Source: Anaerolineales bacterium (GTDB taxonomy: Bacteria > Chloroflexota > Anaerolineae > Anaerolineales > Villigracilaceae). Taken from it: a stretch of 64,000 nucleotides of DNA. The stretch is taken from the NCBI GenBank assembly GCA_016744335.1, contig JADGEO010000001.1:124001-188000 (forward strand), read 5' to 3'. Positions 28,891-38,287 of this stretch are shown here, piece by piece. Position 1 is the first letter of the stretch. Every line of letters starts with the position of its first letter. The notes under the pieces were generated by a model that saw only the letters and a list, made by a program, of their open reading frames with translations, made no database searches and had not been told where the DNA came from. Both the position numbers and the translations under genes were made by a program.

Positions 28891-30330
28891 ATGCAAGCTG
28901 TTCCAAGCGAAAATCTGGCTATAGACCGTAAAAAACGCACAAAAGAGCCATTTCTTGAATTAGACCTACGCTCTGCTGAAGAGCGGATTTGTGATTTTGA
29001 CGAAGTTGTTATTGGATTCACCCCCGAACAGGCTCAAATAGAAGCCGCTCGTTGCATCCATTGCCCTGACCCTGCGCCTTGTATGCTTGGTTGCCCTACC
29101 CATAATGATATTCCATCTGCCATGTGGCTGATTGAACAAGGCAAATTTTCAGAAGCGGCAAAAATTTACCATAAGACCAGTTCACTTCCTGAAGTTTGTG
29201 GGCGCGTCTGTCCTCACGAACAACTATGTGAAGGGGCTTGCGTGCTAAACAAAACAGGTGAACCTGTTATAACAGGGCAATTAGAAGTATTTGCACTTGA
29301 GCGAGAACGCGTCCAAGAACCTTATGTGCCAGAAACAGCCCCATCTACTGGCAAAAAGGTAGCTATTATTGGCGCGGGACCTGCCGGGCTTGGGTGTGGT
29401 GACCAGCTACTCAAAACGGGATATGAAGTCACCTTTTTTGATTCTAAGCCTGCCCCCGGTGGATTGCTTGTTTACGGTATCCCCAACTTCAAACTCTCAA
29501 AAGATGTTTTCTTTGAACGCTGGGAAGATTTAGAGAAACTCGGCGCAAAATTTGTAGGGAACACCTATGTTGGTCGAGACATAACCATTGACGATATTCT
29601 TGAGCAAGGTTTCGATGCTATGTTCGTTGGTGTAGGTTCTGGCATTGATGCCCCGATGAATATCGATGGTGAAGATTTGCCCGGTGTTTACGAAGCAACA
29701 GATTTTCTCATTCGCGGCAATGTTAGCGGAGAGAATCTCCCCAAAGACAAAGAACCACTCCCCGATTTGGGCAACGATGTCGTTGTAATTGGTGGTGGTG
29801 ATACCGCCTCTGATTGTTTGCGCACTTCTGTTCGCCGAGGCATCGAAAACGTGACTTGTCTCTATCGCAGAACCGAAGCTGAAATGCCCGGTAGTGCAAA
29901 AGACCGCAAATTGGCAAAACAAGAAGGCGCAAAATACAAATTCCTTCACCAGCCAGTCAAGTTCATCGCAGGTGAAGATGGAAAACTCGCCGCGGTTGAG
30001 TGCATAGAAATGAAATTAGGCGAACCCGATGATAGCGGTCGCCGCAGACCGGTGGCTGTTGAAGGGTCAAACTTCAGCGTCCCTGCTACAGCGGCTGTAA
30101 AAGCCCTTGGCTATTGGCCCGATGAAATTATCGGAAAAACTACACCCGATTACGACGTAGATAAATGGGGGCTTACAAAAGTCACCAACAAAGAAACCGG
30201 CCAAACATCCCGCGAGAATATCTTTGCAGGTGGCGATGGCGTTACTGGTCCCGATTTGGTTGTAACAGCAATGGTTGCTGGAAGAAAATCGGCAGAAGCA
30301 ATTGATGAGTATTTGAAAAACCAAAAATAG
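28891..30330 (+). CDS. GltD-family FAD/Fe-S NAD(P)H oxidoreductase
   Basis: About 479 residues from the ATG at 28891, chosen because GGAGG lies 5 bases upstream. The N-terminal Fe-S part has CIHCPDPAPCMLGCP and VCGRVCPHEQLCEGAC. Next come the FAD Rossmann motif IIGAGPAGLGCGDQLL, GGLLVYGIPNFKL, the NAD(P) motif VVIGGGDTASDCLRT, and the C-terminal FAD element IFAGGDGVTGPDLVV. This is the small-subunit type of NADPH-glutamate synthase, but no large gltB subunit is adjacent. It may instead supply electrons to another partner, as relatives such as PreT do. Confidence 0.88.
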   Translation: MQAVPSENLAIDRKKRTKEPFLELDLRSAEERICDFDEVVIGFTPEQAQIEAARCIHCPDPAPCMLGCPTHNDIPSAMWLIEQGKFSEAAKIYHKTSSLPEVCGRVCPHEQLCEGACVLNKTGEPVITGQLEVFALERERVQEPYVPETAPSTGKKVAIIGAGPAGLGCGDQLLKTGYEVTFFDSKPAPGGLLVYGIPNFKLSKDVFFERWEDLEKLGAKFVGNTYVGRDITIDDILEQGFDAMFVGVGSGIDAPMNIDGEDLPGVYEATDFLIRGNVSGENLPKDKEPLPDLGNDVVVIGGGDTASDCLRTSVRRGIENVTCLYRRTEAEMPGSAKDRKLAKQEGAKYKFLHQPVKFIAGEDGKLAAVECIEMKLGEPDDSGRRRPVAVEGSNFSVPATAAVKALGYWPDEIIGKTTPDYDVDKWGLTKVTNKETGQTSRENIFAGGDGVTGPDLVVTAMVAGRKSAEAIDEYLKNQK

Positions 30331-30349
30331 ATTTTTACTTCACCAACTT

Positions 30350-30392
30350 AAAAAGAACCCGTTCCCTTTATGAACGGGTTCTTTTCTTTTTC
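30350..30392 (+). terminator. Terminator of the GltD-like gene
   Basis: AAAAGAACCCGTTC (30351-30364) pairs with GAACGGGTTCTTTT (30372-30385), followed by CTTTT. Confidence 0.85.
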
Positions 30393-30412
30393 ATATCTTA
30401 TAGTTTTTTGGT

Positions 30413-30418
30413 TATAAT
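30413..30418 (+). promoter_or_regulatory. -10 box of the gene at 30425 (leaderless)
   Basis: A perfect TATAAT with 6 bases to the ATG and no SD between. Confidence 0.5.
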
Positions 30419-30424
30419 CACCCC

Positions 30425-31969
30425 ATGAAAAAACGAAGCTGGCTCCTCACTATTTTTGTCGCTCTCTTGCCCACATTGCTCACCTTAATTATTCTCGGTG
30501 GTATTTTTCAGGTAAGCGTCAGTAATTTTCGTCCACGTGTTGGGCACGACCAAAACGGATATTGGCATTGGGCGCGTTCTTTTAGTGAATACGGTTTCAA
30601 CGTGGGCTATAACGGATTTGACGAATCGGTTGCGCCGGCTCAGTTCAACCACTATGCTGAAAACGGTCCTTTCTACCAAATGATTTACGGGGGAATCGGG
30701 CAAATTATTGGCTGGCGTGATGCCTTACCCATTTATATCAATATGGCTCTGATTGCAATTGCACTTATTATTTTTATACGCGGTGCAAAACTAGAAAACA
30801 AGCAAATTTTGCACGTAGGTGCGTTAGTGACATTGCTTTTACCCCTCCTTTTATATTTACCAAGCAGTATGCACGAATCGCTCAATCAGGCAATCGCAAT
30901 TCTACTGGCAAGTATCTTTTGGCATTTATATACAAAGAAAAAAAAGCAAAACACTGCACAAAATCTGCTCTTTATCGCCTTTATAATTTTCGCATCCCTT
31001 ATCAGACTTTCATGGGCAATTCTTTTCTTCCCTTTCTTTTTTATGCTTTTGCAAGGGAATATATTCAAAAAAACAATCCTTGCACTTTTATTTAGCACAA
31101 TTTTAAGCTACGGGGTGATGCGCATTTCTAGCTATTTGCTTCCCCCCGCTGGCAATATCATTTTCGAACTAATTCGGCGTTCGCTCACAGAGGGGAAGCA
31201 TGTTTTTCTTGAGCATCTAAGCAAGCAACTCACACCTCTTCTCACCAAAGAAAAAAACCAAACCGATTTAGTAGTCACACTCCAGCTCCTTATTCTGGTG
31301 GGTTGGAATTTTTATTATTTATTTACAGAGCTCAAGAAAAAAATATCACTACAGGGCAAATCTATCGCCGAAGCAATCTCCCTGCTATCTACATCATTGC
31401 CCCTTTTCAATCTCTACAATCTTCTCGTGCCCCTCGGCATGGGCTTATTTTTTTATCTCGTCAATGGCTACCATCGCATTTTTATTCCGCATATCCTCAT
31501 CACCGCGCTCCTGCTTATTTCACGGAAAAAATATATCCCCGTTTATGCCATGCTAATTGTAGGGCTTCTTGGTAGCGCACCCTTTTTGAGAAACTATCAA
31601 AGTATCCCCGCCAACTTTCAGCCTAACTCGCAAGAATTCACAGAAACCCGTGCCATTCTCGAAAAACATCTTATTTTTGATGAAGAAAACGAAAACGCTT
31701 GGTGCAATACCATACTTATTCCCACCAACCTATATCACACCTATATCACCATGATTCCTACAGGCTTCGGCACCCCCTCTATTATTTCCCCTGAGAATCT
31801 CACCAACCCATTAAAATCTAAATTCATTTTATTGGATGATACAACCCTCACCCGTGGTGCCTATATCAAATACTTTCCTCTCGATGAACTAAATCTGGAA
31901 TTATTGGATTCCCTTCCGCTTGCCGAACTTTACTATAACCCCGGCTCTGGATGTTTGCTAGAAAAATAA
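30425..31969 (+). CDS. Polytopic membrane protein, glycosyltransferase-like
   Basis: 514 residues with a first helix at 7-29, an extracytoplasmic segment with RVGHDQNGYWHWARSF (about 37-95) and about nine more TM helices to residue 400, then a soluble tail (about 410-514). The acidic/aromatic first loop and polytopic layout resemble GT-C (PMT/ArnT-like) glycosyltransferases, but I cannot point to a diagnostic motif, so this is tentative. A perfect TATAAT ends 6 bases before the ATG, indicating a leaderless transcript right after the preceding terminator. An SDR sugar-nucleotide epimerase gene follows 100 bases later. Confidence 0.6.
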   Translation: MKKRSWLLTIFVALLPTLLTLIILGGIFQVSVSNFRPRVGHDQNGYWHWARSFSEYGFNVGYNGFDESVAPAQFNHYAENGPFYQMIYGGIGQIIGWRDALPIYINMALIAIALIIFIRGAKLENKQILHVGALVTLLLPLLLYLPSSMHESLNQAIAILLASIFWHLYTKKKKQNTAQNLLFIAFIIFASLIRLSWAILFFPFFFMLLQGNIFKKTILALLFSTILSYGVMRISSYLLPPAGNIIFELIRRSLTEGKHVFLEHLSKQLTPLLTKEKNQTDLVVTLQLLILVGWNFYYLFTELKKKISLQGKSIAEAISLLSTSLPLFNLYNLLVPLGMGLFFYLVNGYHRIFIPHILITALLLISRKKYIPVYAMLIVGLLGSAPFLRNYQSIPANFQPNSQEFTETRAILEKHLIFDEENENAWCNTILIPTNLYHTYITMIPTGFGTPSIISPENLTNPLKSKFILLDDTTLTRGAYIKYFPLDELNLELLDSLPLAELYYNPGSGCLLEK

Positions 31970-32069
31970 AACGAGACGCACGCGTCTTCAACTTGCTTGC
32001 CATCAAAAAACTTTAGTGCGTCATTTGGCACCTTTGTTACCCATATTACGCCCCCCAAAAAGGAAAATT

Positions 32070-33050
32070 ATGAAAATATCAATCACCGGCGTAGCCGGGT
32101 TTATCGGCTCAAATCTTTGCACCGCACTCCTTGCACGCGGACACTCTGTTGTTGGCATAGACAATATGTCACAGGGTGAATATGAAAATATCGCCGCATT
32201 TAAAGCACATCCCAAATTCAAATTACATAAAATTGACGTAAGAGACGAAGAAGCGATAATCAAAGTCACCACGGGGAGCGATGTTATCGTCCATCTTGCC
32301 GCATTCAAAATTCCGCGCTATAACGATGCCCTCGACACTTTGCTCATCAACGCCAAAGGAGCAGAAAATGTTGCTAAAGCGGCAACCAAGCACAAAGCAA
32401 AGGTCGTCGCGGCGTCCACATCCGATGTATATGGCAAAAACAAAGACCTTCCCTTTAGCGAAGATTCTAATCTCGTTATTGGTGCGCCCGATGTAAAACG
32501 CTGGGCTTACGCCATATCAAAAATGTTTGATGAGCAACTCTTTTTTGGCTACCATGAAAGACACGGTATAGATGTGGTGCTTCTTCGCTTTTTTGGCGGT
32601 TATGGACCCAATCAAAACCTGACATGGTGGGGCGGACCGCAATCCGTATTTATCGAAAGAGCACTTGAAAACGAAGAAATCCCACTGCATGGAGACGGGC
32701 AACAAACGCGCTCCTTCACCTATATTAGCGACCACGTGGACGGCATAATTCGCACCATCGAAATGCCCGAAGCAAATAATTTGGTGTTTAATATCGGCAA
32801 CACCTATGAAATCACCATTGAAAACTTAGCCAAACTAATTTGGCGGTTGGTGCGCGGCGAAGACGATGTGCCAAAAATCAAAATAATTCCCTACGAAACC
32901 TTCGGAAAATACGAAGACGTTATGCGCCGCATCCCCGACATCACCCGCGCTCGAGAACTTTTAGGCTTTGAGCCAAAAGTAGATTTAGTAGAAGGATTGC
33001 GAAAAACAATAGCATGGCAAATTGAACGGCGTAAATTGGTCGGTAAATAG
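32070..33050 (+). CDS. NAD-dependent epimerase/dehydratase (extended SDR)
   Basis: The ATG at 32070 is taken because AAGGAA precedes it and the Rossmann motif follows at once; an upstream in-frame ATG at 32016 lacks these. The 326-residue protein has GVAGFIGSNL (NAD binding), VIVHLAAFKIPRY, the catalytic AASTSDVYG serine region and YAISK (Tyr-x-x-x-Lys), then LRFFGGYGPNQ and RSFTYISDHVDGI. This is the UDP-sugar 4-epimerase/dehydratase type, likely making a nucleotide sugar for a surface glycan. Exact sugar unknown. Confidence 0.9.
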   Translation: MKISITGVAGFIGSNLCTALLARGHSVVGIDNMSQGEYENIAAFKAHPKFKLHKIDVRDEEAIIKVTTGSDVIVHLAAFKIPRYNDALDTLLINAKGAENVAKAATKHKAKVVAASTSDVYGKNKDLPFSEDSNLVIGAPDVKRWAYAISKMFDEQLFFGYHERHGIDVVLLRFFGGYGPNQNLTWWGGPQSVFIERALENEEIPLHGDGQQTRSFTYISDHVDGIIRTIEMPEANNLVFNIGNTYEITIENLAKLIWRLVRGEDDVPKIKIIPYETFGKYEDVMRRIPDITRARELLGFEPKVDLVEGLRKTIAWQIERRKLVGK

Positions 33051-33118
33051 TATTCCTTATCATTAGCAAATATCACCCCCGAACATGGTAAAATACCGCC
33101 CTGAACAAAGGAGAAAAT

Positions 33119-33340
33119 ATGCCTAGTCAAGATTTACTCGAAATTTTACGTTGTCCCGCTTGTGTGCGAGACAAAGAAGGAATGCTCAAATTAGAAAAAG
33201 ATAGCTGGCTACTCTGCCAAGATTGCGAACGCAAATACCCCATTGTTGACGACATCCCCGTTATGCTCATTGACGAAGGTGATAAATGGGTAGATACCGC
33301 GTTAGACGATCTCCCCGTCCCACCGCCAGAACCCAAATAA
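33119..33340 (+). CDS. Trm112-like zinc-ribbon protein (UPF0434/YcaR type)
   Basis: 73 residues: LLEILRCPACVRDKEG, LLCQDCERKYPIVDDIPVML. The two CxxC pairs (CPAC and CQDC) form a zinc ribbon and KYPIVDDIPVM is the family signature. Homologues activate methyltransferases or are of unknown role in bacteria. The SD is AAGGAG. The HEAT-repeat gene downstream overlaps its 3' end. Confidence 0.9.
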   Translation: MPSQDLLEILRCPACVRDKEGMLKLEKDSWLLCQDCERKYPIVDDIPVMLIDEGDKWVDTALDDLPVPPPEPK

Positions 33341-33942
33341 ATATATTGAACACGCTCCTAGCTAACCTAACTAGCGGAGACGAAGCTCTCGCCGAAACAG
33401 CCATGAATGAACTGATAGCTCGAGGCGAAGAAGTTTTCCCTGCACTAGAAGCATTGCACAAATCCCCTAACGCCGACCATCGCTGGTGGGCGTTGAGCGT
33501 TTTAGCGCAAATTGAAGGTGCAGATATAGCTTGGATGCTGTCTGGGCTAAACGATGAAGCCGCTGAGGTGCGTCAATGCGCCGCACTGGGCTTATCCAGC
33601 CACCCAAATGACAAATCGGTTTCCGCATTAATCAAAAGTCTATACGACCCTGATCCAATGGTCTCTACCTTATCATCGAACGCCTTAGCCCAAATTGGTG
33701 AAAGCGCCGTTCTTCCGCTATTGGCGGTATTAGAAAAAAATAAACCCAACGAAGAAAAAAGCATACAAGAAAAAGCGGCGCGTCTTGGTGCAATGCGTGC
33801 CTTAGCAACCATTGCCGACCCACGCGCAATCCCCGCTATGATGACTGCCCTAGAAGAAGATGATTCTATCTTCATAAAACACTGGGCAGAAGTTGGGCTG
33901 AAAGAATTAGGCCAAGAAATGGTTTATTTCAAAACGGAATAA
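33286..33942 (+). CDS. HEAT-repeat protein
   Basis: Up to 218 residues of alpha-helical HEAT/PBS-lyase-like repeats: AETAMNELIARGEEVFPALEAL, DHRWWALSVLAQIEG, AAEVRQCAALGLSSHPN and DPRAIPAMMTALEEDD (each read as a repeat unit). The start is uncertain. The ATG at 33286 has AAGGTG upstream but lies inside the Trm112-like gene; a TTG at 33346 right after that gene would remove a non-HEAT leader. It likely acts as a protein-binding scaffold. It stands 4 bases before the LCP gene, so the three genes form one operon. Confidence 0.8.
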   Translation: MGRYRVRRSPRPTARTQINILNTLLANLTSGDEALAETAMNELIARGEEVFPALEALHKSPNADHRWWALSVLAQIEGADIAWMLSGLNDEAAEVRQCAALGLSSHPNDKSVSALIKSLYDPDPMVSTLSSNALAQIGESAVLPLLAVLEKNKPNEEKSIQEKAARLGAMRALATIADPRAIPAMMTALEEDDSIFIKHWAEVGLKELGQEMVYFKTE

Positions 33943-33946
33943 AAAA

Positions 33947-35374
33947 ATGACAGAAGAAAAAAAGAATTCTCCCAAGATATTAACTTGGTTAAAAAAACTC
34001 CCCTGGGGCATGATAATCGCATGGGCAATTGCCATAGCTATAGCTGTTGGTGCCTTTATCTTTTTGCGTAATTTTGTTGCCAGTATGGAAATGGTAAATC
34101 TACCCGGTATGGCAGTTGTAGATTCCCCTGAAGAAGCCCCGGCAGAAGATGGTGCGCCAACGCTAGTGCCTGATATAAGTGCGCCTGAAAGCAATCTCCC
34201 CGCGCCATGGGACGGAGGCAGTCGCGTTAATATTCTATTCTTAGGCTTAGACGCCCGTGATTTAGAGCTGGACGCGCCACGTTCTGATACGATGATTGTC
34301 TTCACCATTGACCCCGTCACCAAAACGGCAGGGATGATTTCTGTCCCGCGTGATATGTGGGTGGATATCCCCGAGGGCTTTGGGTATGGAAAAATCAATA
34401 CAGCTTACGCTTTAGGAGAGCAATTCGATTTGCCCGGCGGCGGCCCTGCACTCGCCATGAAAACAATCGAGCGTTTTCTAGGTGTTCCCATTCATTATTA
34501 TGCCCAAGTTGATTTTCACGCCTTTGAAGAAGCCATAGATGCAATGGGCGGGCTTTATATGTGCGTTGATCAAAAGATACGCATAGACCCTATTGGGACC
34601 AAACCATCAGAACCCTTCGAAAAAGGCTGTTCAGTTCGGCACGGATACCAAGTACTTGCCTATGCCCGCGACCGCAAGACAATGGAAGGTGGCGATGTGA
34701 CCCGCGCCGAACATCAACAAGAAGTAATAATGGCACTCCGTGACCAAGTTCTTTCACCAGAAAACTTTCCAGAAATGGTCAAAATTGCGCCCGATGTCTA
34801 TCAAGAAGCATCCCAAGGGCTACGCACAAACCTAAGTTTTGAAGACGCATTAAAATTAGGCGCATTAGCTACACAAATAGACCCAAGCCAAATCAAAAGC
34901 GGTGTTATCAATTATGAAATGGGTACTTTAGACACCTCCCCCGATGGGCTTTCGATTATGAAGCCAATCCCAGACCAAATTCGTATTCTGCGAGATGAAA
35001 TCTTCACAGCCACAGGCGCACTCAGTCCACAAGCCGTAGGCTCTCCTGTAGAATTAATGCAGGCACAAGGCGCACGCGTAAATGTGCTAAATGGCGCTTA
35101 TGGTATCCCCGAAGCAACAGAACTCGCCGCACGCACCCAAGTCTACTTTACTTCGCAGGGCATGAACGTAGTCGGGATCGGTAGTGCAGATAAAACCTAC
35201 GACCGCACCACCGTTGTTCTCCACAATGCAGATTTATACACCCTTCGATATGTTTTTGACCTAGTGCAAGCCAACAGCAACCATCAAGTTATCTTCCGCT
35301 TTGACCCCGCCGCGGGGGTGGATGTAGATATTATGCTGGGTAATGATTGGGCACTAAACAACCCCATGCCATAA
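33947..35374 (+). CDS. LytR-CpsA-Psr (LCP) family protein with LytR_C domain
   Basis: 475 residues. An N-terminal TM helix (about 21-43) and acidic linker precede the LCP domain (about 90-260) with LFLGLDARD, RSDTMIVFTIDPVTK, ISVPRDMWVDIP, KINTAY and the arginines of YARDRKT. The C-terminal LytR_C domain (about 365-470) has RVNVLNGAYGIPEATELAA. LCP enzymes attach undecaprenyl-linked glycans to the cell wall outside the membrane. It may finish the pathway fed by the SDR and membrane genes just upstream. Confidence 0.93.
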   Translation: MTEEKKNSPKILTWLKKLPWGMIIAWAIAIAIAVGAFIFLRNFVASMEMVNLPGMAVVDSPEEAPAEDGAPTLVPDISAPESNLPAPWDGGSRVNILFLGLDARDLELDAPRSDTMIVFTIDPVTKTAGMISVPRDMWVDIPEGFGYGKINTAYALGEQFDLPGGGPALAMKTIERFLGVPIHYYAQVDFHAFEEAIDAMGGLYMCVDQKIRIDPIGTKPSEPFEKGCSVRHGYQVLAYARDRKTMEGGDVTRAEHQQEVIMALRDQVLSPENFPEMVKIAPDVYQEASQGLRTNLSFEDALKLGALATQIDPSQIKSGVINYEMGTLDTSPDGLSIMKPIPDQIRILRDEIFTATGALSPQAVGSPVELMQAQGARVNVLNGAYGIPEATELAARTQVYFTSQGMNVVGIGSADKTYDRTTVVLHNADLYTLRYVFDLVQANSNHQVIFRFDPAAGVDVDIMLGNDWALNNPMP

Positions 35375-35401
35375 TCCCAGTATTACAATGAGAGTAGAAC
35401 T

Positions 35402-35426
35402 GCATTGCATCTGACAGATGTAATGC
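35402..35426. repeat. GCATT..CATCTG/CAGATG..AATGC hairpin
   Basis: An imperfect palindrome. A relative with the same CATCT/AGATG core lies near 23518-23545. Confidence 0.4.
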
Positions 35427-35441
35427 ACCGCTAATTAACCC

Positions 35442-35474
35442 AAAAGCGACTGAGCTAGCTCAGTCGCTTTTTAG
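35442..35474. terminator. Terminator after the LCP gene
   Basis: AAAAGCGACTGAG (35442-35454) pairs with CTCAGTCGCTTTT (35459-35471), flanked by A and T runs. It serves the convergent genes on both sides. Confidence 0.85.
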
Positions 35475-35525
35475 TTAAGGGGTTACAGGAAAGAAAAAAG
35501 TCTGGAGACTTTTGCCTCCCATTTC

Positions 35526-36395
35526 TTAGGGTTGCTCAAATTTCAATCGCAAACTTCCCCAATAACGATTCCCTTCGTCATCTTCGCAAGCAGGCGCACT
35601 CAAATTAGACGCCGCGGTGCTTCCTTCGGCAAGACGCAGGGAGTATTCTTCATTTGGCTCCATCAAAAAATCGGCATAACCACTCCCCAGCTCTGGCTTT
35701 AGCCCCGTGAAAAAATGCTCTTCATACCCATCCCAAGCGATGATTATCTCAACCCCAGACATCGCTCTTTGGGATGCGTCACTAACAAAAACCATCAACA
35801 ATGCCTCAGATAGATTGATACTGCAAATCTCATCTTGCGTTTTCAGGATGTAAGGCGCGCGTGCCGTTGGGCTTGCTTCCGTTATAGATGCTGGGGTGCG
35901 CGTGTAAACGGGAATGGGCGTTATGGTCGCCAATGGCTCATCGTCATCTTCAAAAACTTTTGTAGCCGTAGCAATGGGTTGCTCCCCTGTCGGCGTAAAA
36001 GCCTTCGGTGTTTCTGTTGAAAAATGCGTGCTGGTAGCAATGATTTCGGGTGTTGAGGTCACTTGGCTTAGTTCAGCAGCTAAGACAGCAAGAGCTTCTA
36101 AAGATTCAGGGGAATCTCCCCCAGCAAGCGAACGTTGTGCTTGGCTTTCAATAGCTTGAGCCATATTTGCATCTTCAAGGCTAAACAATCTATCTTCTGC
36201 GCGAGGCAGATCTCCTGTAGAAGCATAAGCAAGCGCGATAAGAGAACGATAATTGTCTTTAAAATCATCTTGAAGCATAGAGGGTGTGGCTTCGGTGATT
36301 GATTGAGGCAGAAATCCCCACGATATAACGAGACCAAGCCCAATGCCAAGAAGGACACCAACAAGAAGATGCCAATAGCCGCGAATCCCTTTCAT
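35526..36395 (-). CDS. Membrane-anchored protein of unknown function
   Basis: About 289 residues. The ATG at 36395 is chosen because it overlaps the upstream stop codon (ATGA); an ATG at 36425 lies inside the neighbouring gene. One TM helix (about 8-28, HLLVGVLLGIGLGLVISWGF) is followed by a helical segment (LIALAYASTGDLPRAEDRL), a Thr/Pro/Ala linker (about 110-190), and a beta-rich end with CSINLSEALLMVFVSDAS and VEIIIAWDGYEEHFFTGL. The TM and first helical part resemble the gene before it, suggesting an old duplication. Function unknown; probably extracytoplasmic. Confidence 0.7.
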   Translation of the reverse strand: MKGIRGYWHLLVGVLLGIGLGLVISWGFLPQSITEATPSMLQDDFKDNYRSLIALAYASTGDLPRAEDRLFSLEDANMAQAIESQAQRSLAGGDSPESLEALAVLAAELSQVTSTPEIIATSTHFSTETPKAFTPTGEQPIATATKVFEDDDEPLATITPIPVYTRTPASITEASPTARAPYILKTQDEICSINLSEALLMVFVSDASQRAMSGVEIIIAWDGYEEHFFTGLKPELGSGYADFLMEPNEEYSLRLAEGSTAASNLSAPACEDDEGNRYWGSLRLKFEQP

Positions 36396-36739
36396 GGTGA
36401 AGACCCCGCTAAAGTTGGCTCCCACCTTTCTATCTTCCTTAATAATTCTTCTAACATTTCTATTTCTTCGGGGGTATATTCCCCATTATCCAGATTTTCT
36501 TGGATAATTTGAGCAGGCGGGGCATTGCCAAGCAAGGCAAGTTGGCGCAAGAGAAAATCGGGATCAGGGTTGTGCTGGTAGGCTTCAGCGACTACGAGCA
36601 TATATTCGGCACGGTAATCGGTGCGTAAAGCATTCGGCGCGAGGTCTACATATTCGACTGGGGCTATTTTCCAACCGTATAATAGTCCAATCATGATACC
36701 GAGTAAAATGGCAAAGAGGGTTTGTATCCAGCGAGGCAT
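36392..36739 (-). CDS. Small membrane protein, paralogue of the next gene's N-terminus
   Basis: 115 residues from the ATG at 36739. A longer frame upstream would run through the SRP RNA and is rejected. The TM helix WIQTLFAILLGIMIGLLYGW is followed by EYVDLAPNALRTDYRAEYMLVVAEAYQ, which matches TPSMLQDDFKDNYRSLIALAYA in the downstream protein. The pair overlaps by ATGA and probably acts together at the membrane. Function unknown. Confidence 0.7.
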   Translation of the reverse strand: MPRWIQTLFAILLGIMIGLLYGWKIAPVEYVDLAPNALRTDYRAEYMLVVAEAYQHNPDPDFLLRQLALLGNAPPAQIIQENLDNGEYTPEEIEMLEELLRKIERWEPTLAGSSP

Positions 36740-36785
36740 ATTTGAAATTAGGGGCTTTTGAGAGAAGGTCTCATAAAATAAAAAT

Positions 36786-36889
36786 GTCTGGGCAGGAAAT
36801 CGGCGGCACCCAGAGAGATTTCCGTACCGTTGCTTCCTTTCGGACCTGGCGGAGTTAGGAGTCTTCTGCCGCGCCGAGCCTGCCCAGAC
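36786..36889 (-). ncRNA. ffs: Signal recognition particle RNA, small bacterial type
   Basis: On the minus strand the ends GTCTGGGCAGG and CCTGCCCAGAC pair, forming a ~104-base hairpin. The apical part contains AGGTCCGAAAGGAAGCA, the SRP domain IV signature (compare AGGTCCGGAAGGAAGCAGC of E. coli 4.5S RNA) with the GGAAGCA asymmetric loop and tetraloop region. It binds Ffh to target nascent membrane proteins. It sits 47 bases upstream of the small membrane gene, on the same strand. Confidence 0.93.
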
Positions 36890-36958
36890 ATATAAAAGGA
36901 TACTTGATGTCGGTGGGTGTGTCAAATCTTTTTTATTAATGCCTCGCAAGAGGGAATA

Positions 36959-38176
36959 CTATTTACCCTTTGGCAACCAATAGACAGAGACTGCCCCCAA
37001 GCCCGTAAAAATTGCGGTGATGATAAAAAGGGTCGGGTAAGAAATCACCTTGAGCAATGCACCTGCCACCAAGGGCAAAAAGGCAATCGGCAAAGAGAGC
37101 AGAGCGTTGATTCCGGCGTAGGTGCCGCGTTGGGCTTTGGGGGCGAGTTCGAGGAGCATGGTCTGAAATCCGACACGGCGACCGTTGAAGGTTGAGCCAG
37201 CCAAAAAGAAAACGGGAATTAGAGCTTTCCAGCCCCATGGACTGACCAATATGGCTAATATGGGAGTAATAGTAGAGACTAAGGCACAGACAAAAAGCAT
37301 CGTTCGGCTATCGCGACTGTCTACAAGACGCGCCCAGAGAACGTTGGAAACAACCCCACCGCCAACTTGGGCGATTAGATACAATCCCGTTGCCGCGGCG
37401 AGGGGCGCACCCAAATCCGCTTTGGCATAGACAACGTAAAAGGGTAATGCCATGAGGGAAAAACCTGTCAGCAGTTCAGTGATGACCAGTGGTTTCAAGT
37501 GCAGGGACGCGCGCGATACATCTCTCCAGTAGGCAGACCACGCTTGAGGGCGCAGATTCTTCACTTCCGAATCCGGTTCTCGGATGACCCAAAATCCCAG
37601 AGAAGCGAGAGCCAATAATGCGGCGGCTAACCCGAAAAGAAGAGCATAATTATCGGGATAATCCACCTTAGCAAGGATACGTTGAGCAAGTATCGCCGCA
37701 CCGACTGAAAGCGGTCCTGCCAACGCGCCGCGCCAGCCGAAAAAGGCACCCCGCCGGTGCAGAGGGATAACTTTACCAATAATATCGGTAAAGGGGACAT
37801 TGCCCAGCCCGCCACCTGCATAAAAAACCGTTAGTAAAACAAGTAGAGACCTCGCAATGAGGTTTGGATGATCTGCGCCAATAGCATGAATCATCCACGC
37901 CAGCACGCCCCAACTGGCTACGCGCAAGTAAATTGCGAGCATCAGATAAGGCATTTTTCGCTTTTTAGGCTCAAGCCAACGTGCCACAAAAATTTGCGGA
38001 AGCGTGCCAGCAACTGTGAGAACCGTAGAAAGACCGCCGACCCAAATTGTGGAGCCTGTTAACTGAACAATTAATGCCGAAATAACGGTTGTAGGACGAA
38101 CAAGGGAATTGCCGATTGCGAGAACGCCACCATGCCAGATACCGCCCGCAAAATTACGTTTATCGTTTGAATTCAT
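36959..38176 (-). CDS. MFS transporter
   Basis: 405 residues with twelve predicted TM helices. The first is near IWHGGVLAIGNSLVRPTTVIS. The loop 2-3 motif is replaced by FVARWLEPKKRKMPYL, and the central loop is EPDSEVKNLRPQAWSAYWRD. The layout matches Major Facilitator permeases of the unassigned bacterial type. GGAG 6-9 bases before the ATG is an acceptable SD. Substrate unknown. Confidence 0.85.
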   Translation of the reverse strand: MNSNDKRNFAGGIWHGGVLAIGNSLVRPTTVISALIVQLTGSTIWVGGLSTVLTVAGTLPQIFVARWLEPKKRKMPYLMLAIYLRVASWGVLAWMIHAIGADHPNLIARSLLVLLTVFYAGGGLGNVPFTDIIGKVIPLHRRGAFFGWRGALAGPLSVGAAILAQRILAKVDYPDNYALLFGLAAALLALASLGFWVIREPDSEVKNLRPQAWSAYWRDVSRASLHLKPLVITELLTGFSLMALPFYVVYAKADLGAPLAAATGLYLIAQVGGGVVSNVLWARLVDSRDSRTMLFVCALVSTITPILAILVSPWGWKALIPVFFLAGSTFNGRRVGFQTMLLELAPKAQRGTYAGINALLSLPIAFLPLVAGALLKVISYPTLFIITAIFTGLGAVSVYWLPKGK

Positions 38177-38287
38177 TGATGCTCCAGTATAGAAAGATTG
38201 GAGTATTGTACGACTAGAATCACGAAGCTACAAGTTGACGAGTGGTACAATTATTTTGATTTTAATAACAAAAACTAAGGGAAAAAT

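Noticed and set aside
28891..30330. Calling the oxidoreductase gltD or preT outright
   Set aside because: The partner subunits of both systems are missing nearby, so only the family is supported.
36740..36949. N-terminal extension of the small membrane protein up to 36949
   Set aside because: It would run through the SRP RNA gene and is not protein-like; the ATG at 36739 is followed at once by the TM helix.
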